A DNA stretch of 7,655 nucleotides, taken from the NCBI GenBank assembly GCA_002482715.1, contig DLGN01000278.1, forward strand, positions 1 to 7,655, written 5' to 3'. This DNA is from Oxalobacteraceae bacterium UBA7693. Its GTDB lineage: Bacteria > Pseudomonadota > Gammaproteobacteria > Burkholderiales > Burkholderiaceae_D. Both the position numbers and the translations under genes were made by a program. Position 1 is the first letter of the stretch, and every line of letters begins with the position of its first letter. The notes under the pieces were generated by a model that was not told the DNA's origin, did no database searches, and was given only the letters and a program-made list of their open reading frames with translations. Positions 1 to 7,058 of the stretch are shown here, piece after piece.

Positions 1-379
1 GTAGATAAATGTCTGAATGTTCACCAGCCGTGCCATTGAATACCGCGCCAATCACATAAGGATTAAATTGCGCTAATTCCTGCATGAGAACAGCGGCTAA
101 TTGGCGTAAGTGCAATAAGCGCGCTGGTTGCGTATCCGCAAAAAACAAAGCTTGATACTCGCGGACTTCTTGTTCAATCTGTGCATTATCCGGCAGGATA
201 TTGCCATTTAATTTTTGATTGCCCAGTAATTGTTTGACCGCACGACGTTTGGCCGCGCCATATTCGGCACCTTCTTCAGCGATGAATTTTGCCGCCAGTG
301 ATGCAATTTCATCACGTATTTGGGCAACAGAGTCGCCATCATTAAAAATAAAATTCGTCATTTGCGCATCATATCGCAT
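1..379 (-). CDS. Uncharacterised protein with nucleotidyltransferase-like motif (5' part, truncated by window edge)
   Basis: The reading frame is open from an ATG at 379-377 to the left edge, giving 126 visible residues; the stop lies outside the window. I chose this ATG because AGGA (complement of 389-392) sits 9 bases upstream; an in-frame ATG at 361-359 has no comparable site. The N-terminal two thirds are probably helical and charged, with no signal peptide or membrane segment. Around residues 110-126 there is a hydrophobic-Gly stretch, G111-x4-G116, ending in S122-D123-I124-Y125-L126, which resembles the glycine-rich loop and Asp pair (SDIDL) of Pol-beta-like nucleotidyltransferases, except that the second Asp is Tyr. 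I recall similar proteins beside mpl in other Burkholderiales, but no established function. The gene is divergent from mpl. That it is a real gene is fairly certain; the NTase relation is only an inference. Confidence 0.75.
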   Translation of the reverse strand, partial: MRYDAQMTNFIFNDGDSVAQIRDEIASLAAKFIAEEGAEYGAAKRRAVKQLLGNQKLNGNILPDNAQIEQEVREYQALFFADTQPARLLHLRQLAAVLMQELAQFNPYVIGAVFNGTAGEHSDIYL

Positions 380-388
380 TCGGTTTAG

Positions 389-392
389 TCCT
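389..392 (-). promoter_or_regulatory. Ribosome binding site deciding the start of the minus-strand gene
   Basis: Read on the minus strand this is AGGA within ACAGGACT, 9 bases before the ATG at 379-377. It favours that ATG over the in-frame ATG at 361-359, which is 27 bases from the site and has no purine-rich stretch of its own. Confidence 0.5.
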
Positions 393-397
393 GTCTT

Positions 398-415
398 TCA
401 GGTAGCTCAGGTAGA
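398..415. repeat. Short tandem repeat, 2 x 9 bp
   Basis: TCAGGTAGC at 398-406 is followed directly by TCAGGTAGA at 407-415, identical in 8 of 9 positions. On the minus strand each copy reads CTACCTGA and lies in the likely 5' leader of the divergent gene. Its CCTG could pair with the CAGG of that gene's ribosome binding site. It may equally be chance. Confidence 0.4.
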
Positions 416-514
416 ATTGCGGCAATTGAAAAAAATTGGTCAAATTGAATCGGATGTGCAGGAAGAAGCTTGCCGCATTCATGATCATGCATCTTGGAAA
501 GTTAGCATTATTTT

Positions 515-1939
515 ATGCATATTCATATTTTAGGTATTTGTGGCACCTTTATGGGTGGGCTTGCCGTTTTGGCAAAGCAAGCTGGACATCAAGTAACGGG
601 ATGTGATGCGAACGTTTATCCGCCCATGAGTACACAGTTGGAATCCCAAGGCATACAACTGATCGAAGGTTTTGATTCGGTACAGCTTGAACTGCAACCG
701 GATTTATTTGTAATTGGTAACGTGGTCTCGCGTGGCAATCCCTTAATGGAAGCGATTTTGAATCGCGGCTTGCCGTATGTCTCCGGGCCACAATGGATAG
801 GTGAGCAACTTTTGCGCGACAAATGGGTGTTGGCAGTGGCCGGCACGCATGGCAAAACGACTACCTCGTCGATGCTGGCTTGGATCTTGGAATATGCGGG
901 TTATGCACCGGGTTTCTTGATCGGTGGCGTACCTTTGAATTTTGGCATCTCGGCACGTCTCTCTGGTGATACGGTTGAAGGCGTGGGCAAAAAATCAGAT
1001 TTCTTCGTGATTGAAGCCGATGAATATGACACTGCGTTTTTTGATAAGCGCAGCAAGTTTGTTCACTATCACGCAAAAACTGCGATTCTGAATAATCTGG
1101 AATTTGATCATGCTGATATTTTTCCAGACGTCGCCGCGATTGAAACGCAGTTCCATCATTTAGTCCGCACAGTACCTGGCATTGGCCGTTTGATCGTGAA
1201 TGCGAAAGAGCAGACTTTAGAGCGCGTAGTACAACGTGGTTGCTGGAGCGAAAAAGAATTTTTTAGCGATGATGCTTTGGATACGCAGGCTGAGTGGTCA
1301 CTGAAATTAAGTGAATCTGAAGATTTCGAGGTGTATTTCAAAGCTGAATTACAAGGTACAGTGCGTTGGAATTTAAACGGTGCCCATAATCGTCTGAATG
1401 CTTTAGCTGCGGTCGCAGCAGCGCGCCATGTTGGTGTTGCGCCTGTCATCGCGATTGCTGCTTTGTCGGAATTTATTAATGTGAAACGTCGCATGGAAGT
1501 GCGTGGCGAAGTGGCTGGCATACAAGTGATCGACGATTTCGCGCATCATCCGACGGCAATCGCTACCACCGTGCAAGGCTTGCGCCGGAAAGTTGGTGCC
1601 GCACGCATCTTGGCCGTGCTGGAACCACGTTCGAATACCATGAAAATGGGTGCGATCAAGCAAGCTTTACCCGCAAGTTTAGATGCAGCGGATCTGGTGT
1701 ATGTGTATGGTGCGCAGAACGGTAAAGACGCGATCCATTGGGATTTGAGTGATACGTTTGCGTCCTTAGGGGCAAAAGCAAAAGCCCATCACCAATTGGA
1801 TGCTTTAGTCACCGATATCGTAAATCAGGCACAAGCTGGTGATTCTATCTTGGTGATGAGTAATGGCGGTTTTGGTGGTGTGCATCAGTTAATACTCGAT
1901 GCACTAGCGCAAAAGTTTTCGACGCAGGCTTCGGAATAA
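515..1939 (+). CDS. mpl: UDP-N-acetylmuramate:L-alanyl-gamma-D-glutamyl-meso-diaminopimelate ligase
   Basis: This cytoplasmic ATP-dependent ligase of murein recycling joins the recovered tripeptide L-Ala-gamma-D-Glu-meso-DAP to UDP-MurNAc, feeding the precursor pool without de novo synthesis by MurC, MurD and MurE. The 474-residue product begins MHIHILGICGTFMGG, which matches the typical Mpl N-terminus and fixes the start at 515 despite a weak ribosome site. Mur-ligase landmarks follow in order: the P-loop GTHGKTTT at residues 110-117, EADEYD at 167-172, NLEFDHADI at 194-202 in the central domain, NGAHN at 288-292, and DDFAHHP at 340-346 opening the C-terminal domain, with a late SNGGFGG motif near residue 450. 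E. coli Mpl is about 457 residues, so this is full length. It is the first gene of the plus-strand run, 16 bases before the esterase gene. MurC is the nearest alternative, but the N-terminus and DDFAHHP favour Mpl. Confidence 0.96.
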   Translation: MHIHILGICGTFMGGLAVLAKQAGHQVTGCDANVYPPMSTQLESQGIQLIEGFDSVQLELQPDLFVIGNVVSRGNPLMEAILNRGLPYVSGPQWIGEQLLRDKWVLAVAGTHGKTTTSSMLAWILEYAGYAPGFLIGGVPLNFGISARLSGDTVEGVGKKSDFFVIEADEYDTAFFDKRSKFVHYHAKTAILNNLEFDHADIFPDVAAIETQFHHLVRTVPGIGRLIVNAKEQTLERVVQRGCWSEKEFFSDDALDTQAEWSLKLSESEDFEVYFKAELQGTVRWNLNGAHNRLNALAAVAAARHVGVAPVIAIAALSEFINVKRRMEVRGEVAGIQVIDDFAHHPTAIATTVQGLRRKVGAARILAVLEPRSNTMKMGAIKQALPASLDAADLVYVYGAQNGKDAIHWDLSDTFASLGAKAKAHHQLDALVTDIVNQAQAGDSILVMSNGGFGGVHQLILDALAQKFSTQASE

Positions 1940-1955
1940 ACTGGCAGATACGACG

Positions 1956-2525
1956 ATGATTTTGTATTTGCATGGATTTCGTTCCTCTCCCAGCTCATTG
2001 AAAGCGCGTCTGTTGGCGCAGCACTTTGCTGCTATCGGGCGTGCGGATGAATTTATCTGTCCTCAATTACCCGCATCGCCTGCCGAAGCGATAGCCTTGG
2101 CGCAGCAATTGATTGATGCATATCGTGGGGATAATCTGGTTTTAATCGGTTCTTCCCTCGGTGGTTTTTACGCAACTTATCTGGCCGAGCAAAATCATTG
2201 CAAGGCGATTTTAGTGAATCCTGCAGTCAAACCACCGCGCGATTTAGAAAAATATGTGGGTGTTACGACCGCGTTTCATAGCGATGCGCCGTTTGAGTTT
2301 AAGCATGAGTACATAGCTGAGTTGAAGCAATTTGCTATCGACAAAATTACTCGGCCAGAGCGCTATTTTTTAATGGCAGCGACGGGCGACGAAGTTTTAG
2401 ATTGGCGTGAAATGGTTGCGCATTATCCAGGGGCGAAGCAATTCGTCATTCAGGGTAGTGATCATGGTGTGAGTGAGTTCGCCGATTATATTCAGACTGT
2501 GATGGCGTTTTGTGATGCAGAATAG
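1956..2525 (+). CDS. yqiA: YqiA-type alpha/beta-hydrolase (esterase)
   Basis: This is a small cytoplasmic serine hydrolase of the YqiA/UPF0227 type; E. coli YqiA shows esterase activity on short acyl substrates, but the physiological substrate is unknown. The 189-residue length is close to the 193 of E. coli. It opens with ILYLHGFRSSP (residues 2-12), the usual beta-strand and oxyanion-loop HGF. The nucleophile elbow is G65-S66-S67-L68-G69, so Ser67 is the likely nucleophile. The motif TGDEVLDW (143-150) should supply the acid (Asp145 or Asp149), and Asp169-His170 supplies the catalytic His. There is no signal peptide. It starts 16 bases after mpl and its end overlaps the next gene, suggesting cotranscription and translational coupling. 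The family assignment is strong; a role in murein recycling cannot be inferred from position alone. Confidence 0.9.
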   Translation: MILYLHGFRSSPSSLKARLLAQHFAAIGRADEFICPQLPASPAEAIALAQQLIDAYRGDNLVLIGSSLGGFYATYLAEQNHCKAILVNPAVKPPRDLEKYVGVTTAFHSDAPFEFKHEYIAELKQFAIDKITRPERYFLMAATGDEVLDWREMVAHYPGAKQFVIQGSDHGVSEFADYIQTVMAFCDAE

Positions 2526-3126
2526 TTTTTCATCTGATCAGCCTGTGAAGTTGGTACAGTCAAATTTGAACGGGGGATTGCACCGGCCAGCGTTTGCGCA
2601 TTGGCACCAGCATATTAATGGCGTTCAAACCACGCCATATATGGCTGATTGGCTGCGTAATCGCGCTTCACTCACGGCACGCTTAATCGCGCATAGTCAG
2701 GAGTTTCGGGTAGAACGTTTGTATCAGGGGCGGGCCATGTGCCTGCAAGATGAGTTTGCCGAAATTGGTTTGGCGAGACCGCAGCAAGTGACAGAGCGCG
2801 AAGTCTTATTGCGTTGTGATGATGTGGCTGTTGTGTATGCGCATACCATCGTGCCACTCACCGCCAACGCCCAAGAATGGCCCTTGTTCGCGTCTTTGGG
2901 AAATCGCTCTTTAGGTACGACTTTGTTTAATGATCCGCTGGTGCAGCGTGGACAGTTACAGTATGCGCGTTTGGGCTGGACCCATCCATTGATGCGACGT
3001 ATACAAAGAAGTGGCTTGATTGACTGTCGCCCATTTTTACTAGCGCGACGTTCGGTATTTAAACGTCATGGCGCGAAGTTATTGGTGACAGAAGTATTTT
3101 TGCCGACGATACAGGATTTGCGCTAA
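2515..3126 (+). CDS. ubiC: Chorismate lyase (chorismate--pyruvate lyase)
   Basis: UbiC cleaves chorismate to 4-hydroxybenzoate and pyruvate, the first committed step of ubiquinone synthesis, in the cytoplasm. The 203-residue product carries the family landmarks: a DWL...SLTARL segment near residues 44-57, TEREVLL with Arg95 (equivalent to E. coli Arg76, mature numbering), RSLGTTLF with Leu133 (Leu114 region), and LLVTEVFLP with Glu193 (Glu155). E. coli UbiC has 165 residues; part of the excess is an N-terminal extension of roughly 20 residues. A GTG at 2512 directly precedes the ATG at 2515 in the same frame; I prefer the ATG, but either start is possible. The ribosome site is poor and the start lies 11 bases inside the esterase gene, which suggests translational coupling. 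The identification rests on the active-site motifs and is strong. Confidence 0.92.
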   Translation: MQNSFSSDQPVKLVQSNLNGGLHRPAFAHWHQHINGVQTTPYMADWLRNRASLTARLIAHSQEFRVERLYQGRAMCLQDEFAEIGLARPQQVTEREVLLRCDDVAVVYAHTIVPLTANAQEWPLFASLGNRSLGTTLFNDPLVQRGQLQYARLGWTHPLMRRIQRSGLIDCRPFLLARRSVFKRHGAKLLVTEVFLPTIQDLR

Positions 3127-3186
3127 CGAGTGCGATCAAATTCGAGAACGTCGCAGTAACGTGGAAATTTTTAGAAGACAGACAGC

Positions 3187-5286
3187 ATGAATTTATTTTT
3201 TGAAGAATCTGGTGATTTCAAGGCAGGTAGTGTGTTATCGCAAGCGGGCGAAGCCTATCAAGTAGAACTCGCCAGTGGTAAACGTACCAAGGTCAAGGCC
3301 AAAGACGTTTTATTGCAATTCACGACGCCAACGCCGCAAGATTTGCTGGAGCAATCCAAGCAACAGGCTGCAGATATTGATCTGGAGTTTTTGTGGGAAG
3401 TTGCGGGACAAGAAGAGTTTGGTTTTGCTGAATTAGGTGCTGAATATTTTGGTCATGCACCACAAGCGGTTGAAGCGGCTAGTTTGATTTATGCCTTGCA
3501 TAGCGCGCCATTTTACTTCTATAAAAAAGGTCGCGGCCGATATAAAGCCGCACCCGAAACGGCGCTGAAGGCGGCCTTGGCGGGTATAGAAAAGAAAAAA
3601 CAACAAGCGATTATTCAAGTTGCCTATGTCGAAGAATTAAAACAATGTCGTTTACCTGAACAATTCAAGACTTTGGGTTTGCAACTCTTGTTTAAGCCAG
3701 ACAAAAACAGCATCGAATACAAAGCCTTAGTCGAAGCCTGCTCGGCATTGCAAATGAATCCTGCACGCTTGATGTTGGCTAGCGGTGGTTTGAAAAACGC
3801 TAAAGATTTCCATCTGTCTAAATTCTTACTTGAGCAATTTCCGAAAGGTTCAGGATTCCCGCAAACGCCTCTGCCAAGCTTGCCCGAGGATTTGCCGGTG
3901 GCTGATGTGCGCGCATTTTCGATTGATGATGTCACCACGACTGAGATCGATGATGCGTTTTCAATTACGCCTATCGATGCAAACACCGTCAAGGTTGGCA
4001 TTCATATTGCTGCACCGGCTTTGGGTATACAGCGCAACGATGCATTAGATGTGATTGCGCGTGCTCGTATGTCAACCGTATATATGCCCGGCGACAAAAT
4101 CACGATGCTGCCGGATGAACTAGTCGAGATTTATACTTTGGGTGAAGGCCAGACCCGTCCAGCGGTATCACTATACGTAACGGTCAATACTGAGGACTGG
4201 AGCATACTCAGCACCGAGACCAAAGTTGAAGCGATTTTTATGTCTGCCAACCTCCGACATAATGAACTTGATGCGTTAGTCACGGAAGAAAATCTCGCCA
4301 ATGACGCTGGTGAATACGCGCATAAAGCCGATATCGCTCTGTTGTGGAAATGGGCACAAGTATTAGAGGCGGGACGCATGGTGAAACGCGAAAGCTTTGG
4401 TTTAAAGCCAGAACAAACTAATCGTGTTGATTTCAATTTTTATGTCGAAGATGATGTGGTCAGCATCGTGCGCCGTAAGCGTGGTGCACCACTCGATAAG
4501 ATTGTTGCTGAGTTGATGATTTTGGCGAATAGCACTTGGGGTAAATTGCTAGCGGATCATGGCATTCCTGGTATTTATCGTGCGCAGGGTGGTGGCTCGG
4601 GTGGTTGGGCTGCCAAGATGCAAGTGCGCATGGTCACGCATGCTGCACCACATCAAGGCTTAGGTGTTGATCAATACGCTTGGAGTACTTCGCCCTTGCG
4701 TCGTTACACTGACTTGGTCAACCAATGGCAAATCATTGCTTGCGTACAGCATGGTGTGACCGCCGCTTTAGTCGCGCCATTCAAACCAAAAGATGCTGAT
4801 TTATTTGCCATTGTCTCTGGATTTGATGCGGCTTATGCAGCCTACGGTGATTTCCAGACGAATATGGAACGCTATTGGTGTTTGCGTTGGTTGGGACAGG
4901 AAAATCGTCATCAAGTCGATGCTGTTGTATTAAAAGATGAAGTCTTGCGTTTGTTAGAAATCCCCTTGATTATTCGTCTGCCCGGTATGCCACAAATGGC
5001 ACGCGGGGCGCAAGTCAGACTCGAAGTGATCCGTTGGGATGAATTGGATCTGAGCATAGAAGTGCGTTTGCTGGAAATGCTGACGACACTGACGGAAGAA
5101 GATTTAGAAGATGCGCCAGAAGATGAGCCTGAAGTGACGGCAGATGTAGGCGTTGACGGCAGCACCGCAACCGTAAGTTCGACGGAAGGAGCGGATGAGG
5201 TGACGCTAAAAGAATCGAATTCGGTGGCTGAAGTGGCGGAAAATGTTGGTCTAGATTCAAATGTAGAATCAGATGGTATCGCGTAA
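3187..5286 (+). CDS. RNB-domain exoribonuclease (RNase II/R family)
   Basis: This is a 3'-to-5' exoribonuclease of the RNase II/R family, expected to degrade RNA hydrolytically in the cytoplasm. The 699-residue protein has a short basic N-terminal segment (about 1-60), a probable winged-helix-like part (about 80-130), the RNB catalytic domain (about 238-560), an OB-like stretch (about 575-630) and an acidic tail (633-699). The metal-binding motif is IDDVTTTEIDDA, with Asp247, Glu253, Asp255 and Asp256 at the places of E. coli RNase II Asp201, Asp207, Asp209 and Asp210. TSPLRRYTD (501-509) is the second RNB signature and contains the conserved Arg. The tail has about 20 acidic residues and one Lys. 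It follows ubiC by 60 bases with a weak ribosome site (AGAAG). I leave the symbol blank because the protein belongs to neither the typical rnb nor rnr lineage by domain layout. Confidence 0.9.
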   Translation: MNLFFEESGDFKAGSVLSQAGEAYQVELASGKRTKVKAKDVLLQFTTPTPQDLLEQSKQQAADIDLEFLWEVAGQEEFGFAELGAEYFGHAPQAVEAASLIYALHSAPFYFYKKGRGRYKAAPETALKAALAGIEKKKQQAIIQVAYVEELKQCRLPEQFKTLGLQLLFKPDKNSIEYKALVEACSALQMNPARLMLASGGLKNAKDFHLSKFLLEQFPKGSGFPQTPLPSLPEDLPVADVRAFSIDDVTTTEIDDAFSITPIDANTVKVGIHIAAPALGIQRNDALDVIARARMSTVYMPGDKITMLPDELVEIYTLGEGQTRPAVSLYVTVNTEDWSILSTETKVEAIFMSANLRHNELDALVTEENLANDAGEYAHKADIALLWKWAQVLEAGRMVKRESFGLKPEQTNRVDFNFYVEDDVVSIVRRKRGAPLDKIVAELMILANSTWGKLLADHGIPGIYRAQGGGSGGWAAKMQVRMVTHAAPHQGLGVDQYAWSTSPLRRYTDLVNQWQIIACVQHGVTAALVAPFKPKDADLFAIVSGFDAAYAAYGDFQTNMERYWCLRWLGQENRHQVDAVVLKDEVLRLLEIPLIIRLPGMPQMARGAQVRLEVIRWDELDLSIEVRLLEMLTTLTEEDLEDAPEDEPEVTADVGVDGSTATVSSTEGADEVTLKESNSVAEVAENVGLDSNVESDGIA

Positions 5287-5320
5287 GGTCGAATAAAAAA
5301 TGTAGCGTGGGATTTGATTT

Positions 5321-6217
5321 GTGAAAATAGTTCTCGATAATTTGATTTTAAGTGCCGCGATCTTTGTATCGGTACTGTTTCACACCATTGTGTTGATGGT
5401 GCATTTTGTGATGCCCAAAGCGGAGCCTGTCCCAGCAGAAGATCCTGGCCTAGAGATCATTTTGGTCAATGCCAAACATGCGAAACGTCCTATGCAGGCG
5501 CAAGCATTGGCGCAAGTGAATTTGGACGGTGGCGGCGCAAATGATGAAGGTCGGGCGAAATCACCTTTGCCAGATATGCGTAGAACTGAAGATGGTGATA
5601 GTGTCTTGGTCGCGCAGCGAAAAGTTCAAGAGTTAGAAGAACGTCAAAAACAATTGATCGATCAGGTGCGCAATGAAACGCGTTTTAAGTCGCAACGTGT
5701 GCTGGATAAAAAACAGCTAGAAGAGAATCAGCAAGCTGAAAATGGTCGCGATCAATTAGACAGCAATAAAATGCTGGCGCGATCCATTGCAGAAATCTCG
5801 CAAACGATAGAAGATCAAAACAAACGTCCACGCAAAACTTTTTTATCGCCAAGTACGCAAGCAGTAGGACATGCAATTTATTACAAAGCTTTGCAGAAAA
5901 AAGTGGAAGAAGTTGGTACGCTCAATTTCCCGCAAGTGAACGGCAAGAAGCTCTACGGTGAAGTAATTATTTATATCCCGATTTTTCAGGATGGCACGAT
6001 CTATGAAAAAGGCGGTGGGCCGAAAGTTGAAAAAACCTCGGGCAATCGTGCACTGGATGCAGCGGCATTAAAAATCATCAGAAAAGCGGCACCTTTTGGT
6101 AATTTTCCGCCGAATATGCGCTCAAAAGACAAAGACGATATTTGGATCGTGATCACCCGCTTTAAGTTTACCCGTGAACAGCAATTAGAAACGGAGATGC
6201 GCGGAGGTCAGCAATGA
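5321..6217 (+). CDS. TonB/TolA-like energy-transducing inner-membrane protein
   Basis: TonB-family proteins span the inner membrane once and pass energy from an ExbB/ExbD-type motor to outer-membrane partners. The 298-residue product has one N-terminal transmembrane helix (about 8-32) containing S17-V-L-F-H21, the SxxxH motif shared by TonB and TolA that contacts the motor. A linker leads to a charged, probably coiled-coil segment (about 97-170, rich in Gln, Glu, Lys and Arg), then a TonB C-terminal domain (about 187-285) with GEVIIYIPIFQDG, the SGNRALDAAALK helix and PFGNFPP. There is no Pro-rich spacer as in classical TonB, and the coiled coil recalls TolA. The start is GTG at 5321; an in-frame TGA at 5315-5317 rules out anything further upstream, and GGGA lies 8 bases before. 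No exbB or exbD is in the window. The last four bases overlap aroE. The partner and cargo are unknown. Confidence 0.83.
   Translation: MKIVLDNLILSAAIFVSVLFHTIVLMVHFVMPKAEPVPAEDPGLEIILVNAKHAKRPMQAQALAQVNLDGGGANDEGRAKSPLPDMRRTEDGDSVLVAQRKVQELEERQKQLIDQVRNETRFKSQRVLDKKQLEENQQAENGRDQLDSNKMLARSIAEISQTIEDQNKRPRKTFLSPSTQAVGHAIYYKALQKKVEEVGTLNFPQVNGKKLYGEVIIYIPIFQDGTIYEKGGGPKVEKTSGNRALDAAALKIIRKAAPFGNFPPNMRSKDKDDIWIVITRFKFTREQQLETEMRGGQQ
6203..6208 (+). promoter_or_regulatory. Strong ribosome binding site for aroE
   Basis: GGAGGT lies within the end of the TonB-like gene, 5 bases before the aroE ATG at 6214. It is the best Shine-Dalgarno sequence in the window and fixes the aroE start. With the ATGA stop/start overlap it suggests that aroE translation is efficient and may also be coupled to the preceding gene. 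Confidence 0.75.
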
Positions 6218-7056
6218 CAAGAACGACGGATCTTTACTGCGTTTTTGGAAATCCTATTCACCATAGCAAATCACCGTTAATCCATGCCATGTTCGCCAAG
6301 CAAACTGGGCAAACCATGGATTATCAAACGAACTTGGCACCACTAGATGGTTTCGCTGCATCTGTGCAGCAATTCATTGAAAGAGGTGGCAAGGGTGCGA
6401 ATGTGACGGTGCCATTTAAGTTGGAAGCGTTTGCGTTGGCGCAAAAGCTGAGTGCGCGTGCTGCGATGGCGGGGGCGGTGAATACCTTGACTTTTTCTGC
6501 GGGTGACATCATCGGTGATAATACAGATGGAATCGGCCTAGTGCGTGACATTACGCAAAATGCCGCTAAGCCGATACATGGACGTCGCGTTTTGTTGCTA
6601 GGTGCTGGTGGTGCGGCACGTGGTGCTTTGTTACCTTTGTTGGAAGAACAGCCTGCCAGCTTGACGATTGCCAACCGAACTTTGTCCAAAGCGGTGGAAT
6701 TAGTTGAGTTGGCTGAAAAATCTGCCATGCGCTCGGATTGTGAAATAGCGGCAAAAACTTGGGAGCAATTGGATGGCAGTTTTGATTTGATTGTTAATGC
6801 GACCTCAGCTAGTTTGCAAAGCGAAGTGCCACCGATTCCAAGCAGTATTTTTAATGCTTCGAGTTTGGCTTATGACTTGATGTATGCCGATACACAAACG
6901 CGCTTTAATCTCTACGCCCAACAATGTGGTGCACAAACACGCGATGGTTTGGGTATGTTGATCGAGCAAGCAGCCGAAGCATTTTTTATCTGGCGTGGAG
7001 TTAGACCAGAAACAGCACCAATATTTGCCCATTTTCGACCAGTAGAGGGCGCTTGA
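6214..7056 (+). CDS. aroE: Shikimate dehydrogenase (NADP+)
   Basis: AroE reduces 3-dehydroshikimate to shikimate with NADPH, the fourth step of the shikimate pathway, in the cytoplasm. The 280-residue length is typical. Substrate-binding motifs are S18-K-S20-P in the N-terminal domain, NVTVPFK with the catalytic Lys69, GAVNT (87-91), and DNTDG with the catalytic Asp105. The Rossmann part has the glycine-rich GAGGAARG (130-137), the NRT motif (154-156) that contacts the 2'-phosphate of NADP, and NATS (195-198). GLGMLIEQAA near the end carries the conserved Gln252. The ATG overlaps the previous stop as ATGA and has a GGAGGT site 5 bases upstream. mtgA follows after 2 bases. The NRT motif and full substrate set favour AroE over the quinate/shikimate dehydrogenase YdiB. 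Confidence 0.97.
   Translation: MTRTTDLYCVFGNPIHHSKSPLIHAMFAKQTGQTMDYQTNLAPLDGFAASVQQFIERGGKGANVTVPFKLEAFALAQKLSARAAMAGAVNTLTFSAGDIIGDNTDGIGLVRDITQNAAKPIHGRRVLLLGAGGAARGALLPLLEEQPASLTIANRTLSKAVELVELAEKSAMRSDCEIAAKTWEQLDGSFDLIVNATSASLQSEVPPIPSSIFNASSLAYDLMYADTQTRFNLYAQQCGAQTRDGLGMLIEQAAEAFFIWRGVRPETAPIFAHFRPVEGA
7044..7049 (+). promoter_or_regulatory. Ribosome binding site for mtgA
   Basis: AGAGGG lies inside the last codons of aroE, 9 bases before the ATG at 7059. It supports that start, which is only two bases after the aroE TGA. Confidence 0.55.
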
Positions 7057-7058
7057 AC

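Larger units (their letters stand above)
380..514. promoter_or_regulatory. Divergent intergenic region between the NTase-like gene and mpl
   Basis: These 135 bases separate two divergent starts and therefore should contain promoters for both directions; that is inference from layout. I could not find a convincing pair of -35/-10 boxes. On the plus strand TTGAAA (426-431) lacks a good -10 at normal spacing, and on the minus strand TTGACC (complement of 438-443) is likewise not followed by a TATAAT-like box. The mpl start has only a weak, distant purine stretch (GGAAAG, 496-501). The region also holds a 9-bp tandem repeat at 398-415. Confidence 0.4.

Noticed and set aside
426..443. TTGAAA (plus) and TTGACC (minus) as -35 boxes of divergent promoters
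   Set aside because: Neither has a TATAAT-like hexamer at 16-18 bases, so they are mentioned only within the intergenic region entry.
480..489. CATGATCATG palindrome upstream of mpl
   Set aside because: A single 10-bp AT-rich palindrome with no second copy; it is likely by chance and gives no basis for calling an operator.
219..533. Plus-strand open frame of 104 codons overlapping the left gene and the mpl start
   Set aside because: It lies antisense to the minus-strand gene, which has a better start and protein-like composition, and it runs into mpl. No family features are visible in its translation.
1156..1521. Minus-strand open frame of 121 codons within mpl
   Set aside because: It is antisense to a clear Mur-ligase domain; its translation has no recognisable motif and no ribosome site.
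3127..3186. Possible terminator or promoter in the gap between ubiC and the RNB gene
   Set aside because: The only inverted repeat is TGCGA/TCGCA with a long loop and no following T-run, and there is no credible -35/-10 pair. The evidence is too weak for a feature.
3624..4001. Minus-strand open frame of 125 codons within the RNB gene
   Set aside because: It is a shadow of the catalytic domain on the other strand, with Ser/Cys-rich composition typical of antisense translation.
6324..6728. Minus-strand open frame of 134 codons within aroE
   Set aside because: It is antisense to the best-supported enzyme in the window and has no motif of its own.
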